The notes: generated by a model not told the origin, from the sequence alone. A stretch of 64,000 nt of DNA from an uncultured Flavobacteriales bacterium (GCA_905479915.1 CAJQOH010000024.1:1-64000); one strand, 5' to 3'. Shown: positions 35,470 to 44,954, counted from the stretch's first letter. Translations and numbers: made by a program.

Positions 35470-36626
35470 TCTGAGTCCTGTCTTTTCTTTAAAGCTTCGC
35501 TTATTGATATTTTTTCCCCATTGAAGTAGGCCACTATAAACGAGTCTGAATACCCTTTATCTACAACAGTATTCTTAGCTGTTTTGGCCTCATTATATTT
35601 CGCAAAATTACCTGCAATATATCTATAGTAAGTATTGTCAACCTTTTCCGAAGAGAGTGGGAAAATACCATCAAAATGTTCTGGGGGTAATTGACTTTTA
35701 AAAAAACCAATTTGAATTTTAAAAACGAGTCCGTCAGGACCTTTATCATTAGAAGGAATAGGTACATTCTCATTATAAAACCCACCTTTTTCTGTCGTAA
35801 ATATATCTTTATGAACTATCTGTAACATTTCTTCACTTAAATCATTTCTAACATTAATTAACCTATCTTGACTTCCTTTCATCTTTTTAAAACATTCCTG
35901 CTCCTCTGACTTTAATTGTTCTATAGCTTTATTAATTTCATTTAGCTTACCACCTTTACTCCCCTTTGCCTCTTCCTTTAGCAATACCAATTCATCATCT
36001 ATTTCAACCAATCTTTTACCATAGAGTTCTTTAATAGTCATATAAGAAAATTCATCTGCTTCTAATCTTGTAAGCTCTCTAGTATTCTCTTTTTTCTCTA
36101 GCGCTTTTTCTTCCGCTACATCTATAATACCTGTTTTAGTTGAATCTGAATCAGCAGGCGCCTTCAATTCAAATACTAATGATGCATGATAAGCATCAAC
36201 AGCAGAGTTTGCTGCTGCATACATTGATTCTTTAGATAAAGAATGAATCAACTCAACATTATTTAAGTTCTTAATTTTTTTAAACTCAGTAATAGCAGCT
36301 AACTGAGAAGCTTTAGAAGCTAACATAATAGTTTTAGCATACGCGCAAGTATCACAAGCAAAATTTAATGCACTATCTGCATATTGCATTGCCGTTTCTG
36401 ATAATAAAATTGAAGTGTCACAAACCTGTTTGATACTATAAATACTTGAAGAAAAAAAATTCTTTTGAGCCAGTAAATAAGCACTCTTACTATACTCAGC
36501 TGATAAGATAGCAAAAGCTTGTGCTTGATTTTCTTTATTAAACACTTCCGTTTTTTGAGCTTGAGAGGCATTAAAGAATACCAATATCAAACAAATCACG
36601 TTTACTATTTTTAAAATTCGAAACAT
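35466..36626 (-). CDS. Periplasmic coiled-coil protein with SPOR-like C-terminal domain
   Basis: A 386-residue protein with a signal peptide (ending NASQAQ, about residue 23). An all-helical region at about 25-290 contains a likely coiled coil (ELTRLEADEFSYMTIKEL, NEINKAIEQLKSEEQE). A C-terminal alpha/beta domain (about 295-375: GLVFKIQIGFFKSQLPP, YYRYIAGNFAKYNEAKTAKN) resembles the SPOR-like domains of Bacteroidota envelope proteins. These often bind peptidoglycan and act in cell division or envelope maintenance. The N-terminal part is not recognised. It is divergent from the next barrel gene and convergent with the lipoprotein gene. Confidence 0.68.
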   Translation of the reverse strand: MFRILKIVNVICLILVFFNASQAQKTEVFNKENQAQAFAILSAEYSKSAYLLAQKNFFSSSIYSIKQVCDTSILLSETAMQYADSALNFACDTCAYAKTIMLASKASQLAAITEFKKIKNLNNVELIHSLSKESMYAAANSAVDAYHASLVFELKAPADSDSTKTGIIDVAEEKALEKKENTRELTRLEADEFSYMTIKELYGKRLVEIDDELVLLKEEAKGSKGGKLNEINKAIEQLKSEEQECFKKMKGSQDRLINVRNDLSEEMLQIVHKDIFTTEKGGFYNENVPIPSNDKGPDGLVFKIQIGFFKSQLPPEHFDGIFPLSSEKVDNTYYRYIAGNFAKYNEAKTAKNTVVDKGYSDSFIVAYFNGEKISISEALKKRQDSD

Positions 36627-36630
36627 ACCT

Positions 36631-36638
36631 CAAAAATA
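36631..36638 (-). promoter_or_regulatory. Putative -7 box of the SPOR-like gene
   Basis: TATTTTTG on the minus strand ends only about 4 bp before the start codon at 36626. If used, the transcript would have almost no leader. Confidence 0.35.
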
Positions 36639-36740
36639 CAAACAATGTCCATTTAAATCCAATTTAAACATTTTCCATCCTTATAATTTGTAAAACTCCC
36701 AATAAAACCGGATATTTGTTAGTTAATAATTGATTTTCTT

Positions 36741-37832
36741 ATGAAATTTTTAAGATTCTTTTTACTATCTATATTTATTATCTCTTGCAGTGTAAATAGT
36801 TATGCTCAAAAAAGTAATAAATCTTCTAAGGTAAAGAAAGAAAAAAAGACTAAGGAAAAGAAAGCTCCAAAACAAAAGAAACAAAAGAAAGAAAAACCTC
36901 CTAAAGAGCAACAAGCAAAAGAAGAAGGTGTGGATAAAAATTTTGGTCCAATATTCGATGGTGTTTCAATAAGTGCTTCAGCGGGTATTAATATCTACTT
37001 TGGAGATCTTGCTGATTATAATATGTTTCCTAAAATTAACGAAATAGGGAAATATTCGACAAGTGCATTTAAATTCTCTATTGCAAGAGATATTAAATGG
37101 GGTTTAGGTGCAAAATTAAACTATCAATCGGGTAAACTAGAAGGGACGAGACAACCTGGAAAACAATCTTCAACTATATCTTTTGAAAATAGTTTTTATG
37201 ATATTTCTCTACAGCCTCAATTGCTAATTAGCGATGTCTTATTTAAGAAAAATGATTCTCGAAGATTAAAAATCTATGCCCATGTTGGTATTGGCTATAT
37301 GTGGTACAGAACACAACAATACGATACAGAAACACGGTTCACAAGAGATTATGAAGGTTATATTGCCATTGAAGGAACTGAATCTCTATCCCAAAAAACG
37401 TTAAGCGACAAGACCCCAAAAGCAACAGCACTTACAATACCTTATGGCTTAACATTCTTTTATAAAATTAACCATAAAATTGATCTACACTTAGATTTTA
37501 CTCAAAGCAGTACAAATACAGACAGATTAGATGCTTTTCGTAGAGATTGGACAGCAAAGGATAAATATGACTATATAGGAATTGGTTTAACTTATAATTT
37601 TAATAGAACTTCTGATGATGCACCAAAAAAACGCTCAAAAAAGGATGACATCAAAAAATTTGATGAAGAAACAACATTAGACTCTTCAACTAAAGAACCT
37701 AAAAAAGGTTTATTTAATGGGTTAAAAAAGAAGAAGAAATCATCTAAAGAAGATGAATTACTAAACGTTAGACTTAAATTGTTTGAGACTCAACTTAAAC
37801 TATTTGAAATGCAATACCTACTAGGTAAATAA
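36741..37832 (+). CDS. Outer-membrane beta-barrel protein with lysine-rich N- and C-terminal segments
   Basis: A 363-residue protein with a signal peptide (about 1-22, ending SYAQ; an IISC stretch inside could also be read as a lipobox). A highly basic segment of about 40 residues (Lys plus Pro and Gln) is followed by a barrel domain at about 70-290 (VSISASAGINIYFGDL, IKWGLGAKLNYQSGKLEG, YAHVGIGYMWYRTQQY, KIDLHLDFTQSST, YIGIGLTYNF). A second basic tail then ends in an amphipathic helix (about 335-363, KLFETQLKLFEMQYLLG). Barrel placement is inferred from alternating strands; the basic arms may bind peptidoglycan or nucleic acid. Family not recognised. Confidence 0.72.
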   Translation: MKFLRFFLLSIFIISCSVNSYAQKSNKSSKVKKEKKTKEKKAPKQKKQKKEKPPKEQQAKEEGVDKNFGPIFDGVSISASAGINIYFGDLADYNMFPKINEIGKYSTSAFKFSIARDIKWGLGAKLNYQSGKLEGTRQPGKQSSTISFENSFYDISLQPQLLISDVLFKKNDSRRLKIYAHVGIGYMWYRTQQYDTETRFTRDYEGYIAIEGTESLSQKTLSDKTPKATALTIPYGLTFFYKINHKIDLHLDFTQSSTNTDRLDAFRRDWTAKDKYDYIGIGLTYNFNRTSDDAPKKRSKKDDIKKFDEETTLDSSTKEPKKGLFNGLKKKKKSSKEDELLNVRLKLFETQLKLFEMQYLLGK

Positions 37833-37862
37833 ACCTTTCAGATTTAAGCAATTAATATTAGC

Positions 37863-39479
37863 TTAAAACCCAAAATTAATTCCTCCCGATATCGTAGTCT
37901 GAGTTCCTCTAAATATAGTTGGGGTATACTTATCATCTCCTATTATATCACTTACTCGTACTCTGGCAAACAAATACCCATCATTTATAATTTCATATTT
38001 TACAGCACCTTCTATGGTTTGGTTTTTCCATACAACAGTTTCTAAAAAAGATAAACCTCTCACATTCCCATTACCTTGTATTAATTCATAATTATGTTCA
38101 CTACCCTTTTCAGCCAATGTATATGATAAAGAAGTTTTTAAACCTCTAAAAATTCTTACACCACCTTCTAAATAAATTTCTTGAGCATTCTCCCCCAAAT
38201 AATGTCCTAAATTATAATCATTAGATTCATAAGTTGTAGATTTAATTTGATGACGATAAGTCCAAGGATTAGTTCTAGTGTATTCAGCTACAAAATAGGT
38301 ATTTCTTATAGGGAAATTATTAAGTTTAAACCCAGCTTTAACACTTAAAATATTAGAGCTATTTTCCGAATCAAACATATTTCCTAAACTAATTTCATCA
38401 ATAAACAAAGAGGTATATAAATGGAAATGCTTAATCTGTCTAGAGCTAATATTTAAAAACATTTGAGAATTTTGACCCAAAGCATTACTACCAGCACTAT
38501 TATAAGTGTGATCGACAGACTTATAAAACATAAATGGTATCAAATAAAAAGGTTTAACACCATCATCTGCATATATTATTGAATTACCTATTGACACATG
38601 TAAATTCTTTAATGGCTTAAAAGTAAATAGGTTTGCTGCTCTATTTTTATTCACAAATACTTCTCTTTCTTCATTATTATATAAATATATTCGATTACTA
38701 TCTATAATTTCAGACACTAACCATGAATGAGTATAATTTAACTCAAACCATTTAACTGGAGCCAAGTTAAAATCTATATATCCTACAGAAGGAGCTTTAT
38801 TTGAACGAATATTAGCACCATGATAATTATCTCCCCAAGTAAAATTGTTTTTGGCAAACCCTAATCGCATCCAATCAGTAGAATAATAAATAGCTCCATA
38901 CGTTTCACTATAATCACTCCTAGCTGCTGTTTGACCTTGATTGATCTTAAAATTCCCTCCTTGATCATAAGTTAAATACTCAGGAGCAGTTAATATCTCT
39001 GAAATTCCGTTATCTCTTAAACTTCCAGAAAATCCTAAATGTTTCCCAACATAACCATAAAACTCCCCTCCATTCCATCTATGGAGGTAATTCCCAGCAC
39101 TATTTGTTCCATATTCCAATCCAAGAATAGGATTAACAGTTAAAGTAAAAAGGCTGTCTTTATAAAAAAACATATCCTTTCTCTTTTCAAAGTCACCTTT
39201 TGCTTTTAATTCTTTATTGAAATCTTTAAAATAAAAATCTAACTCTTTTTTTTGCCTTTTATTTAACTCTTCTGCATGTTTCTCTATTTCAACTAATTTT
39301 TTAGCAATAAAAATTCTTGAATAAGGTTTTACTGATGAATTAATTTCAATATACTTCATCTGAGCCATCTCATCTAAAAATTCATAAACACTAGATGTTA
39401 TAGGCTGCATAACAATTTGAGAATAAATTGGTAATACCAATGTAATTAGAGCCAATAAAACAATTATTCTTTTTAACAT
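37863..39479 (-). CDS. Wzi-like capsule assembly outer-membrane protein
   Basis: A 538-residue protein with a signal peptide (ending VLPIYSQ). Residues about 28-110 are helical and charged. The remainder is a large barrel with many aromatic-girdled strands (SETYGAIYYSTDWMRLGFAKNNFTWGDNYHGAN, FELNYTHSWLV, YFVAEYTRTNPWTYRH, TISGGINFGF with terminal Phe). This agrees with the Wzi family in Bacteroidota, an outer-membrane lectin that holds capsular polysaccharide at the surface. It sits 7 bp after the sugar transferase gene on the same strand, at the downstream end of the polysaccharide locus. Confidence 0.78.
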   Translation of the reverse strand: MLKRIIVLLALITLVLPIYSQIVMQPITSSVYEFLDEMAQMKYIEINSSVKPYSRIFIAKKLVEIEKHAEELNKRQKKELDFYFKDFNKELKAKGDFEKRKDMFFYKDSLFTLTVNPILGLEYGTNSAGNYLHRWNGGEFYGYVGKHLGFSGSLRDNGISEILTAPEYLTYDQGGNFKINQGQTAARSDYSETYGAIYYSTDWMRLGFAKNNFTWGDNYHGANIRSNKAPSVGYIDFNLAPVKWFELNYTHSWLVSEIIDSNRIYLYNNEEREVFVNKNRAANLFTFKPLKNLHVSIGNSIIYADDGVKPFYLIPFMFYKSVDHTYNSAGSNALGQNSQMFLNISSRQIKHFHLYTSLFIDEISLGNMFDSENSSNILSVKAGFKLNNFPIRNTYFVAEYTRTNPWTYRHQIKSTTYESNDYNLGHYLGENAQEIYLEGGVRIFRGLKTSLSYTLAEKGSEHNYELIQGNGNVRGLSFLETVVWKNQTIEGAVKYEIINDGYLFARVRVSDIIGDDKYTPTIFRGTQTTISGGINFGF

Positions 39480-39486
39480 AATTTTA

Positions 39487-40521
39487 TTATTTACTTCTAG
39501 CTTTATTAATAATAATGTTTGATGAAGCTTTAAATAGATACTTAAGGTCAGTAATAATAGGATTTACTTTATAAGCATTTATGTACCTAATTTCTGATTG
39601 CATAATCTCTTCTAATGTACTGGGTAAATCCGCATAATAAGGAGGCACTAAACCTGGTTTAATCTCAATTCTTTTTTCTTTTAACTCACTAGTATACAAA
39701 CTTAAGTAATGCTTACTTAATGGTCTAACCCCAACAATTTTTAATTGCCCTTTAACCAGATTAAATATCATTGGAATTTCGTCAATCCATAACCTTCTTA
39801 AAACCTTACCCCAAGTAGTTATTCTAAAATCATTTTTAAATTTACCGCCCTTCTGTAAATTATGAATTTTATAAATATATGCTTGTAAATATTCAGCATA
39901 TGGATGCATCGTTCTAATCTTATATACAGTTATCATCTTACCATATTTTCCAACCCTTTTCATTTTAAATAAAATACTAAAACGAGGTTCCTTAACTGAT
40001 TCTACAAATTTTTCTTTTTTAACTACAAAATAGTTAAGGTTATCTATTTCACATTCATCTACTATTTCGAAACCACAATATACTAATCTACCTAAAGCTT
40101 CTGCCTTAGACAATACCTGGTTTCTTCCTGCAGTTACAAAAAAATAAAGCCATTTAGTTACCCATAATTTTGAAAAAACTCTTTTAAAAATAAAATCAAA
40201 TAAATAATATACTTGTGCTATACCTAAAGGATACTTTTTAAAAATTCTACTTCTACGCTCCTCTTTAGTTTCTACACATCCAACAAACACCCCATCTATT
40301 TCTAGTTTGGAGTTAATCAATTTAAAAAACTCATTCATCTTATTGATATCGTTAATCTTCTTTAAATTAACTATACCTGTTTTTCCATTCGAAAATTTTC
40401 GGATATTAAATTTATTGCTCGTTTTTACAACCCCAACATTTTCATCCTCAACATTAATAAACCGTGATATATATGAATACACCTTCTCACCTTGTTCCTC
40501 TATTAAAATATCCTTATTCAT
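39487..40521 (-). CDS. Bacterial sugar transferase (phosphoglycosyl transferase-like) with unusual N-terminal region
   Basis: A 344-residue protein from ATG 40521. The C-terminal about 170 residues carry the sugar-transferase motifs: MKRVGKYGKMITVYKIRTMHPYAEY, the DE dyad in LRRLWIDEIPMIFNLVKGQL, and KIVGVRPLSKHY, then IKPGLVPPYYADLP. In PglC/WcaJ-type enzymes these attach the first sugar phosphate to undecaprenyl phosphate in the inner membrane. The usual hydrophobic re-entrant helix just before the first motif is not evident. Instead there is a region of about 170 residues (RFINVEDENVGVVKTSNKF, IDGVFVGCVETKEERR, YYLFDFIFKRVFSKLW, RLVYCGFEIVDECEI) that looks partly like a degenerate methyltransferase domain. 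It is the likely initiator of glycan synthesis here. Confidence 0.8.
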   Translation of the reverse strand: MNKDILIEEQGEKVYSYISRFINVEDENVGVVKTSNKFNIRKFSNGKTGIVNLKKINDINKMNEFFKLINSKLEIDGVFVGCVETKEERRSRIFKKYPLGIAQVYYLFDFIFKRVFSKLWVTKWLYFFVTAGRNQVLSKAEALGRLVYCGFEIVDECEIDNLNYFVVKKEKFVESVKEPRFSILFKMKRVGKYGKMITVYKIRTMHPYAEYLQAYIYKIHNLQKGGKFKNDFRITTWGKVLRRLWIDEIPMIFNLVKGQLKIVGVRPLSKHYLSLYTSELKEKRIEIKPGLVPPYYADLPSTLEEIMQSEIRYINAYKVNPIITDLKYLFKASSNIIINKARSK

Positions 40522-40531
40522 CAACTAACAA

Positions 40532-41593
40532 TCACTCCTTTCGTTTTCCAACAAAATAATTTATCCATAAACTTACAACATCAACAGTTTCTTTAAGCAT
40601 TTGCTCTTTTCTTTGTGTAAAATCCTTTTTCAGACTATTACTTCCTAACAACTCATCTATTTTAGAAAAAAGCATTTCAGGATTATTCGTTGATACTCCA
40701 AAAGTTAATTGATACTTATGTTCCAATTCTTCCAAGTAACCCAACTTTCCAACAAAATCGTTAAAACGAATTGAAGGAGTTCCTAATATAGCAGATTCAG
40801 CTGCCATTGTTTGGCTATCTCCAATATAAATTTGAGCAAAATACATTGCATGATGAATGTCTTTTGGCTTTATATTTATACGATAAGGTTCTAATTCTGT
40901 TTCTAATTTTCGTTCTGAGGTAATATAAACTCGACCAAAGGGGGTTAATTGAGCTATTAACCTTTTTGCTATCGCTAAATCAATTCCATTTTTACCCTTA
41001 TCATGATGAGCTGTAAGTTCTGCAAACCTTAATATAAAGTATTTATCACCATCTTTCATCAAATCTAAAACCTTAGACTTATCAGGTTTAAAGTAATTGG
41101 GGTGTAAATACGCCAATTCATGATATCCATTATACCCTATTTTTTTATTTTCATAAGGTCCTAAATCGCATGAATTTGGTGCAAAAACAACAGAAGCATA
41201 CTTCATTCCATATTTTGAAAAAAGAGGAACTTCTATAGCATCGTCTTCATTAAGGACAACAGAGTGTATGCCCAACAATTTACCTATGTGAGTGATAACA
41301 ATATCGGTACCAATCATCATCTTTGGTTTATATTTTAACGCTAATCTAAAAAGTATAAACTCTCTTCTTAAGACTGTTGATATAAGTGCCCATTTCCCAG
41401 ATCCATCTTTAGGTTTGATATAGATAATATCATATGGTAATCCTTCCAACAACTCAAACAAAACATCTTTTCCTCGAGCCACAAGAACCACACGATGTCC
41501 TTTTTCTGAAAGCTGTTTTATAACCACCGAAACGTTGTGATAATGCGCTGGGTGCCCTAAATAAAATAAAAATGTTTCTGGTGTTTTAGTCAT
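40532..41593 (-). CDS. DUF354 family protein (GT-B-like fold)
   Basis: A 353-residue protein from ATG 41593; an upstream TTG is less likely. FLFYLGHPAHYHNVSVVIKQLSEKGHRVVLVARGKDVLFELLE is the DUF354 hallmark and resembles the first Rossmann domain of GT-B glycosyltransferases and epimerases. IGTDIVITHIGKLLGIHSVVLNEDDA and YIGDSQTMAAESAILGTPSIRFNDF (about 265-290) match the donor-binding half. DUF354 proteins occur in archaeal and bacterial polysaccharide loci without an assigned reaction. It lies between the sugar transferase and the alpha/alpha-barrel gene. A nucleotide-sugar-dependent role is inference. Confidence 0.82.
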   Translation of the reverse strand: MTKTPETFLFYLGHPAHYHNVSVVIKQLSEKGHRVVLVARGKDVLFELLEGLPYDIIYIKPKDGSGKWALISTVLRREFILFRLALKYKPKMMIGTDIVITHIGKLLGIHSVVLNEDDAIEVPLFSKYGMKYASVVFAPNSCDLGPYENKKIGYNGYHELAYLHPNYFKPDKSKVLDLMKDGDKYFILRFAELTAHHDKGKNGIDLAIAKRLIAQLTPFGRVYITSERKLETELEPYRINIKPKDIHHAMYFAQIYIGDSQTMAAESAILGTPSIRFNDFVGKLGYLEELEHKYQLTFGVSTNNPEMLFSKIDELLGSNSLKKDFTQRKEQMLKETVDVVSLWINYFVGKRKE

Positions 41594-41672
41594 TATCCAC
41601 AAGGATACAAAATTTGCTCTTTAACTTAGCCTTCCTGACAATAATTATTATTAATCACTTAAAAAAATAATA

Positions 41673-42827
41673 TTATTTAAGGTTTTTCAACTCCGTTAAA
41701 GCCAACAACATCCATGCTTGGCTCCAACGCATAAAAGGAGTTTTTATAGTGTATAATGGATATTTTTTATAATAAAAGTGACCTTTTTTACTTTGCATAT
41801 TTTCAACAGTCCATTTGGCAATTTTAGTGGCAAACGGAGCGTATTCTTCTGATAAAAAGGAAAGACGTGCTAAAGTGATTATTCCTTGTGCTTGATTATG
41901 TATTTCTACAGGGTATTGATTCGGAACTCTAAATATAGACCGTCCAGAATCTTTAAACTGATTCTTAAAGTAATAGTCTACACCTATTTTTAATGCTTCT
42001 AAATAAAGAGCATTTTCACCACAATACTTTAATACATAATAAATTGAGTCTAACACATATCCTTGATGAAAATCAATTTGAGTTCGTTCTAAACCTGTTT
42101 TCAAATCAATACTATAATTCCATAAACCAGATTCTTTTTGATAAGCGATTGTAAAATCAGTCATTTTACAAGCCAATTCTTTATACTTTTCTTCTTTTGT
42201 TAAAAAAAATAATCGTGCATACAATTCTGCGCCAAGCATATTTGCATTGTAACAACAATCTACAGCTTTAGTACTATAACTAACACAGTAACCTTTTTCT
42301 GTTTTAGTCCAAGCCAATTTAGTTTCAATAAAGTTGCCAACACTTTTTAAAACTTCTAATGCTTTAGGATTCTTTGTAGACTGATAATATTCAAATATTC
42401 CTTTTGAAACAAATCCACTCACTACAATAGTTGGAGAATGTTTTTCTAAGAATTTAACAGGACTTGCCCAATCAAAATTATAGCCCCAACAATACTCATC
42501 GTATCCTTTAGTTCTATTTTCTATCAACCAATTAAAAAAGAAGTCCATCTTTTTTAATACTTCTTCACTCTTATTGTTTTGATATTCTAGTGAATAAGCA
42601 TGTAACAACAGTCCAATAGCTTTAGGATTATATGCCTTTTTAATCCCTAAAAGACCTCTTATATTAAAAGGGTTTCTCTTTTGAAATTGAATAGCTAATA
42701 CAGGTCCCCACTTACCTAACCAATGAAATGGAATTGGAGAATTTAAAGTGTCATAAGGATCATACCCTTTAAATTCTTCAGCTTCTATATAAGCCTTAAG
42801 TTTGTTAATGGAATCTTTTAAAATCAT
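41673..42827 (-). CDS. Six-hairpin (alpha/alpha-barrel) polysaccharide-locus protein
   Basis: A 384-residue protein from ATG 42827. It is helical throughout with repeating Trp/Tyr-rich helices (GYDEYCWGYNFDWASP, VDCCYNANMLGAELYARLFFLT, QIDFHQGYVLDSIYYVLKYC, FMRWSQAWMLLALTELKNL), the pattern of six-hairpin glycosidases and lyase-like alpha/alpha toroids. No signal peptide, so cytosolic. Homologues in flavobacterial polysaccharide loci are often labelled 'delta-aminolevulinic acid dehydratase', which does not fit, since that enzyme is a TIM barrel with a zinc-cysteine site. It neighbours the DUF354 and two-domain oxidoreductase genes. Reaction unknown; epimerase-like or glycoside hydrolase-like chemistry is possible. 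Confidence 0.7.
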   Translation of the reverse strand: MILKDSINKLKAYIEAEEFKGYDPYDTLNSPIPFHWLGKWGPVLAIQFQKRNPFNIRGLLGIKKAYNPKAIGLLLHAYSLEYQNNKSEEVLKKMDFFFNWLIENRTKGYDEYCWGYNFDWASPVKFLEKHSPTIVVSGFVSKGIFEYYQSTKNPKALEVLKSVGNFIETKLAWTKTEKGYCVSYSTKAVDCCYNANMLGAELYARLFFLTKEEKYKELACKMTDFTIAYQKESGLWNYSIDLKTGLERTQIDFHQGYVLDSIYYVLKYCGENALYLEALKIGVDYYFKNQFKDSGRSIFRVPNQYPVEIHNQAQGIITLARLSFLSEEYAPFATKIAKWTVENMQSKKGHFYYKKYPLYTIKTPFMRWSQAWMLLALTELKNLK

Positions 42828-42845
42828 AGTTAACAATTGAATGCT

Positions 42846-44954
42846 TCAAAACATCCCTTTAATTTTATCAATAACTTGAAAAGTAGCTTCGGTAGAATTG
42901 TAACATTCTGAAAAAGATATTGGCAATTGTTTCCCTTCTTTGATTGCGGATAAAAATTGAGCTATTTCTGTGGCATGACCTTTATCTTGTGATCCATTCT
43001 TTATCGTTTTCTTACTCTTACCTATTACATCCATTGTTTTAAAATCGTCTAACAGAATGACTTTTTCCCCACAAAAAACTTCTAAATATTCTTTATTTAG
43101 CGCTTTACTTCCATTTGAGAAATAAGATATACTTGCCACACTTCCATTTTCAAAAGCCAAGCTAATACTTACTGTATCTAATAAATTATTCGCATCTTTT
43201 AATGCATTAGCATCAACTTTAGTAATTGGAGAGTTAGCAATAAAAGCGCATAAATCTATAAAATGGCAAGCTTCTCCGATTATTCTTCCTCCTCCAATTT
43301 TAGGATCTTGAGTCCAATGATCTGAAGGTAGTTTACCCGCATTAATCCTATAATTAATGGCTTTAGGCAAGTTTTCATTTAACTCTTTTTTCAAGGCTAT
43401 AACCTGAGGAGCAAACCTTCTGTTAAATCCTACCATTACCTGAGCTGAACTTTTACTTTCTGCTTCTTTTATAGCTTCTAATTCTTCTTTAGTTAGGGAA
43501 AGTGGCTTTTCTACAAAAACATTTTTGTTGGCCTCTAAAGCTTTAATAACATAATTCGCATGTAAGTTATGAGGTGTAGCTATAAATAAAGTATTAATAT
43601 TTTTATCATTAATTACCTCATCAGCATTGCCTGTACAATTATCAAAACCAAATTTATCGGCTGCATTCCTAGCTGTTGTAGCTCTTGCTGTAGCCACATT
43701 TACTAAGTTTTGGCTTTTTAAGTTTGGTAATAAAAAGTTTTGAGCAAATGAACCTGCACCAATAAATCCAATGTTTACATCATCAGCTTTATAAGCTTTA
43801 TTATTGATTTGAACCGTTCTTTTTAACTCCTTGGATATATCATATTTCAATACAATACCACATAAGTGTTCTGATCTATCAACAATTAATTGGTAAGCAT
43901 CTTTTGCTTTTTCAAAAGCGAATTCATGAGAAATTAACTTATCTATATCTACACTTCCATCTTCTACCAAATTGACAAAAGCTTGCATATTTCTATTTTC
44001 TGTCCAACGAACATAACCTATAGGGTAATCATTTCCATTTTGTTCATAATCATTATCATAACGACCAGGACCATAAGAGGAAGACATTCTCAAGTCTAAT
44101 TCTTTTTTGAAATAGTGTTTCCTATCAAAACCTGTTGGAACAGCACCTACTATTACCACTTTAGCTTTTTTACGCGCTACCTCTCCAGCAAAATTAACTG
44201 GTTCTAAAGAAGATGTTCCTGCTGTAATAATCACTGCATCTGCACCATTCCCTTTTGTAACTTGTTCAATTACATTTTCAATCCCTTCATCAGCACTATT
44301 GAATGCATTTTTAAATCCATTTCTTTTAGCTAAATCAACTTGATTCTGATCTATATCAGTAGCAATTACATTTACTCCTGAAGCTCTCAATAATTGAATA
44401 GTCAATTGACCAACAATTCCCAACCCAATAACAACACAATTCTCTCCTAATGTTAATTCAGCCTGTCTAACTCCTTGCAGAGCAATAGCTCCAATTGTTG
44501 CAAAAGATGCTCCTTTAACATACTCAGTATTATCTACTTTAACACATAAGTTCTTTGGAACAACTACAACTTCTGAATGGTTAGCTGTTTGCCCTCCACA
44601 CGCTACAAAATCACCAACTTTTAAATGTTTTATATCATCTGCAACAGCTATTATTTCCCCAGCACAACTGTACCCCAAAGGGTTGGGTGACTCTAATTTA
44701 TTCATCACCATTTTGTAGGTTTTCATTACTCCATGTGTTTTAGCTGCAGTAATTACTTTTTTCACTTCTTCTTGCCTAGCTTTTGCTTTACCAACATAAC
44801 TTAAGCGTGCATCTTTTACGGTTTTTCCTTCAGTACCCGCACTAATTACAGAATAATGATTCCTCACCATTACCTGACCTTCTCCTAAAGCAGGAAAAGG
44901 AACCTCCAATAATTGCATGTGCCCATCTTTTAAGTTCTGTGTCAATTGCTCCAT
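42846..44954 (-). CDS. Two-domain oxidoreductase: MDR (alcohol dehydrogenase-like) fused to Gfo/Idh/MocA
   Basis: A 702-residue protein. Residues 1 to about 360 are a medium-chain dehydrogenase/reductase with SVISAGTEGKTV near the start, GYSCAGEI at 94-100 where zinc enzymes have GHE, and the dinucleotide loop VVIGLGIVGQL (about 174-184). Residues about 385-702 are Gfo/Idh/MocA with NVGFIGAGSFAQNFLLPNL, FVEKPLSLTKEE (catalytic EKP) and GGGRIIGEACHFIDLC. The missing GHE and structural Cys cluster suggest a zinc-independent MDR. Two NAD(P)-binding units in one chain could oxidise and re-reduce the same sugar. The protein is cytosolic. Fusions of this kind are known in polysaccharide loci as bi-domain oxidoreductases, without an assigned substrate. 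Confidence 0.88.
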   Translation of the reverse strand: MEQLTQNLKDGHMQLLEVPFPALGEGQVMVRNHYSVISAGTEGKTVKDARLSYVGKAKARQEEVKKVITAAKTHGVMKTYKMVMNKLESPNPLGYSCAGEIIAVADDIKHLKVGDFVACGGQTANHSEVVVVPKNLCVKVDNTEYVKGASFATIGAIALQGVRQAELTLGENCVVIGLGIVGQLTIQLLRASGVNVIATDIDQNQVDLAKRNGFKNAFNSADEGIENVIEQVTKGNGADAVIITAGTSSLEPVNFAGEVARKKAKVVIVGAVPTGFDRKHYFKKELDLRMSSSYGPGRYDNDYEQNGNDYPIGYVRWTENRNMQAFVNLVEDGSVDIDKLISHEFAFEKAKDAYQLIVDRSEHLCGIVLKYDISKELKRTVQINNKAYKADDVNIGFIGAGSFAQNFLLPNLKSQNLVNVATARATTARNAADKFGFDNCTGNADEVINDKNINTLFIATPHNLHANYVIKALEANKNVFVEKPLSLTKEELEAIKEAESKSSAQVMVGFNRRFAPQVIALKKELNENLPKAINYRINAGKLPSDHWTQDPKIGGGRIIGEACHFIDLCAFIANSPITKVDANALKDANNLLDTVSISLAFENGSVASISYFSNGSKALNKEYLEVFCGEKVILLDDFKTMDVIGKSKKTIKNGSQDKGHATEIAQFLSAIKEGKQLPISFSECYNSTEATFQVIDKIKGMF

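Noticed and set aside
36365-36571. 68-codon minus-strand frame inside the SPOR-like gene
   Set aside because: Alternative frame of a gene with a signal peptide and coiled coil; no recognisable protein features.
41673-42827. Delta-aminolevulinic acid dehydratase label
   Set aside because: No TIM-barrel or zinc-cysteine motifs; the helical Trp/Tyr pattern is that of an alpha/alpha barrel.
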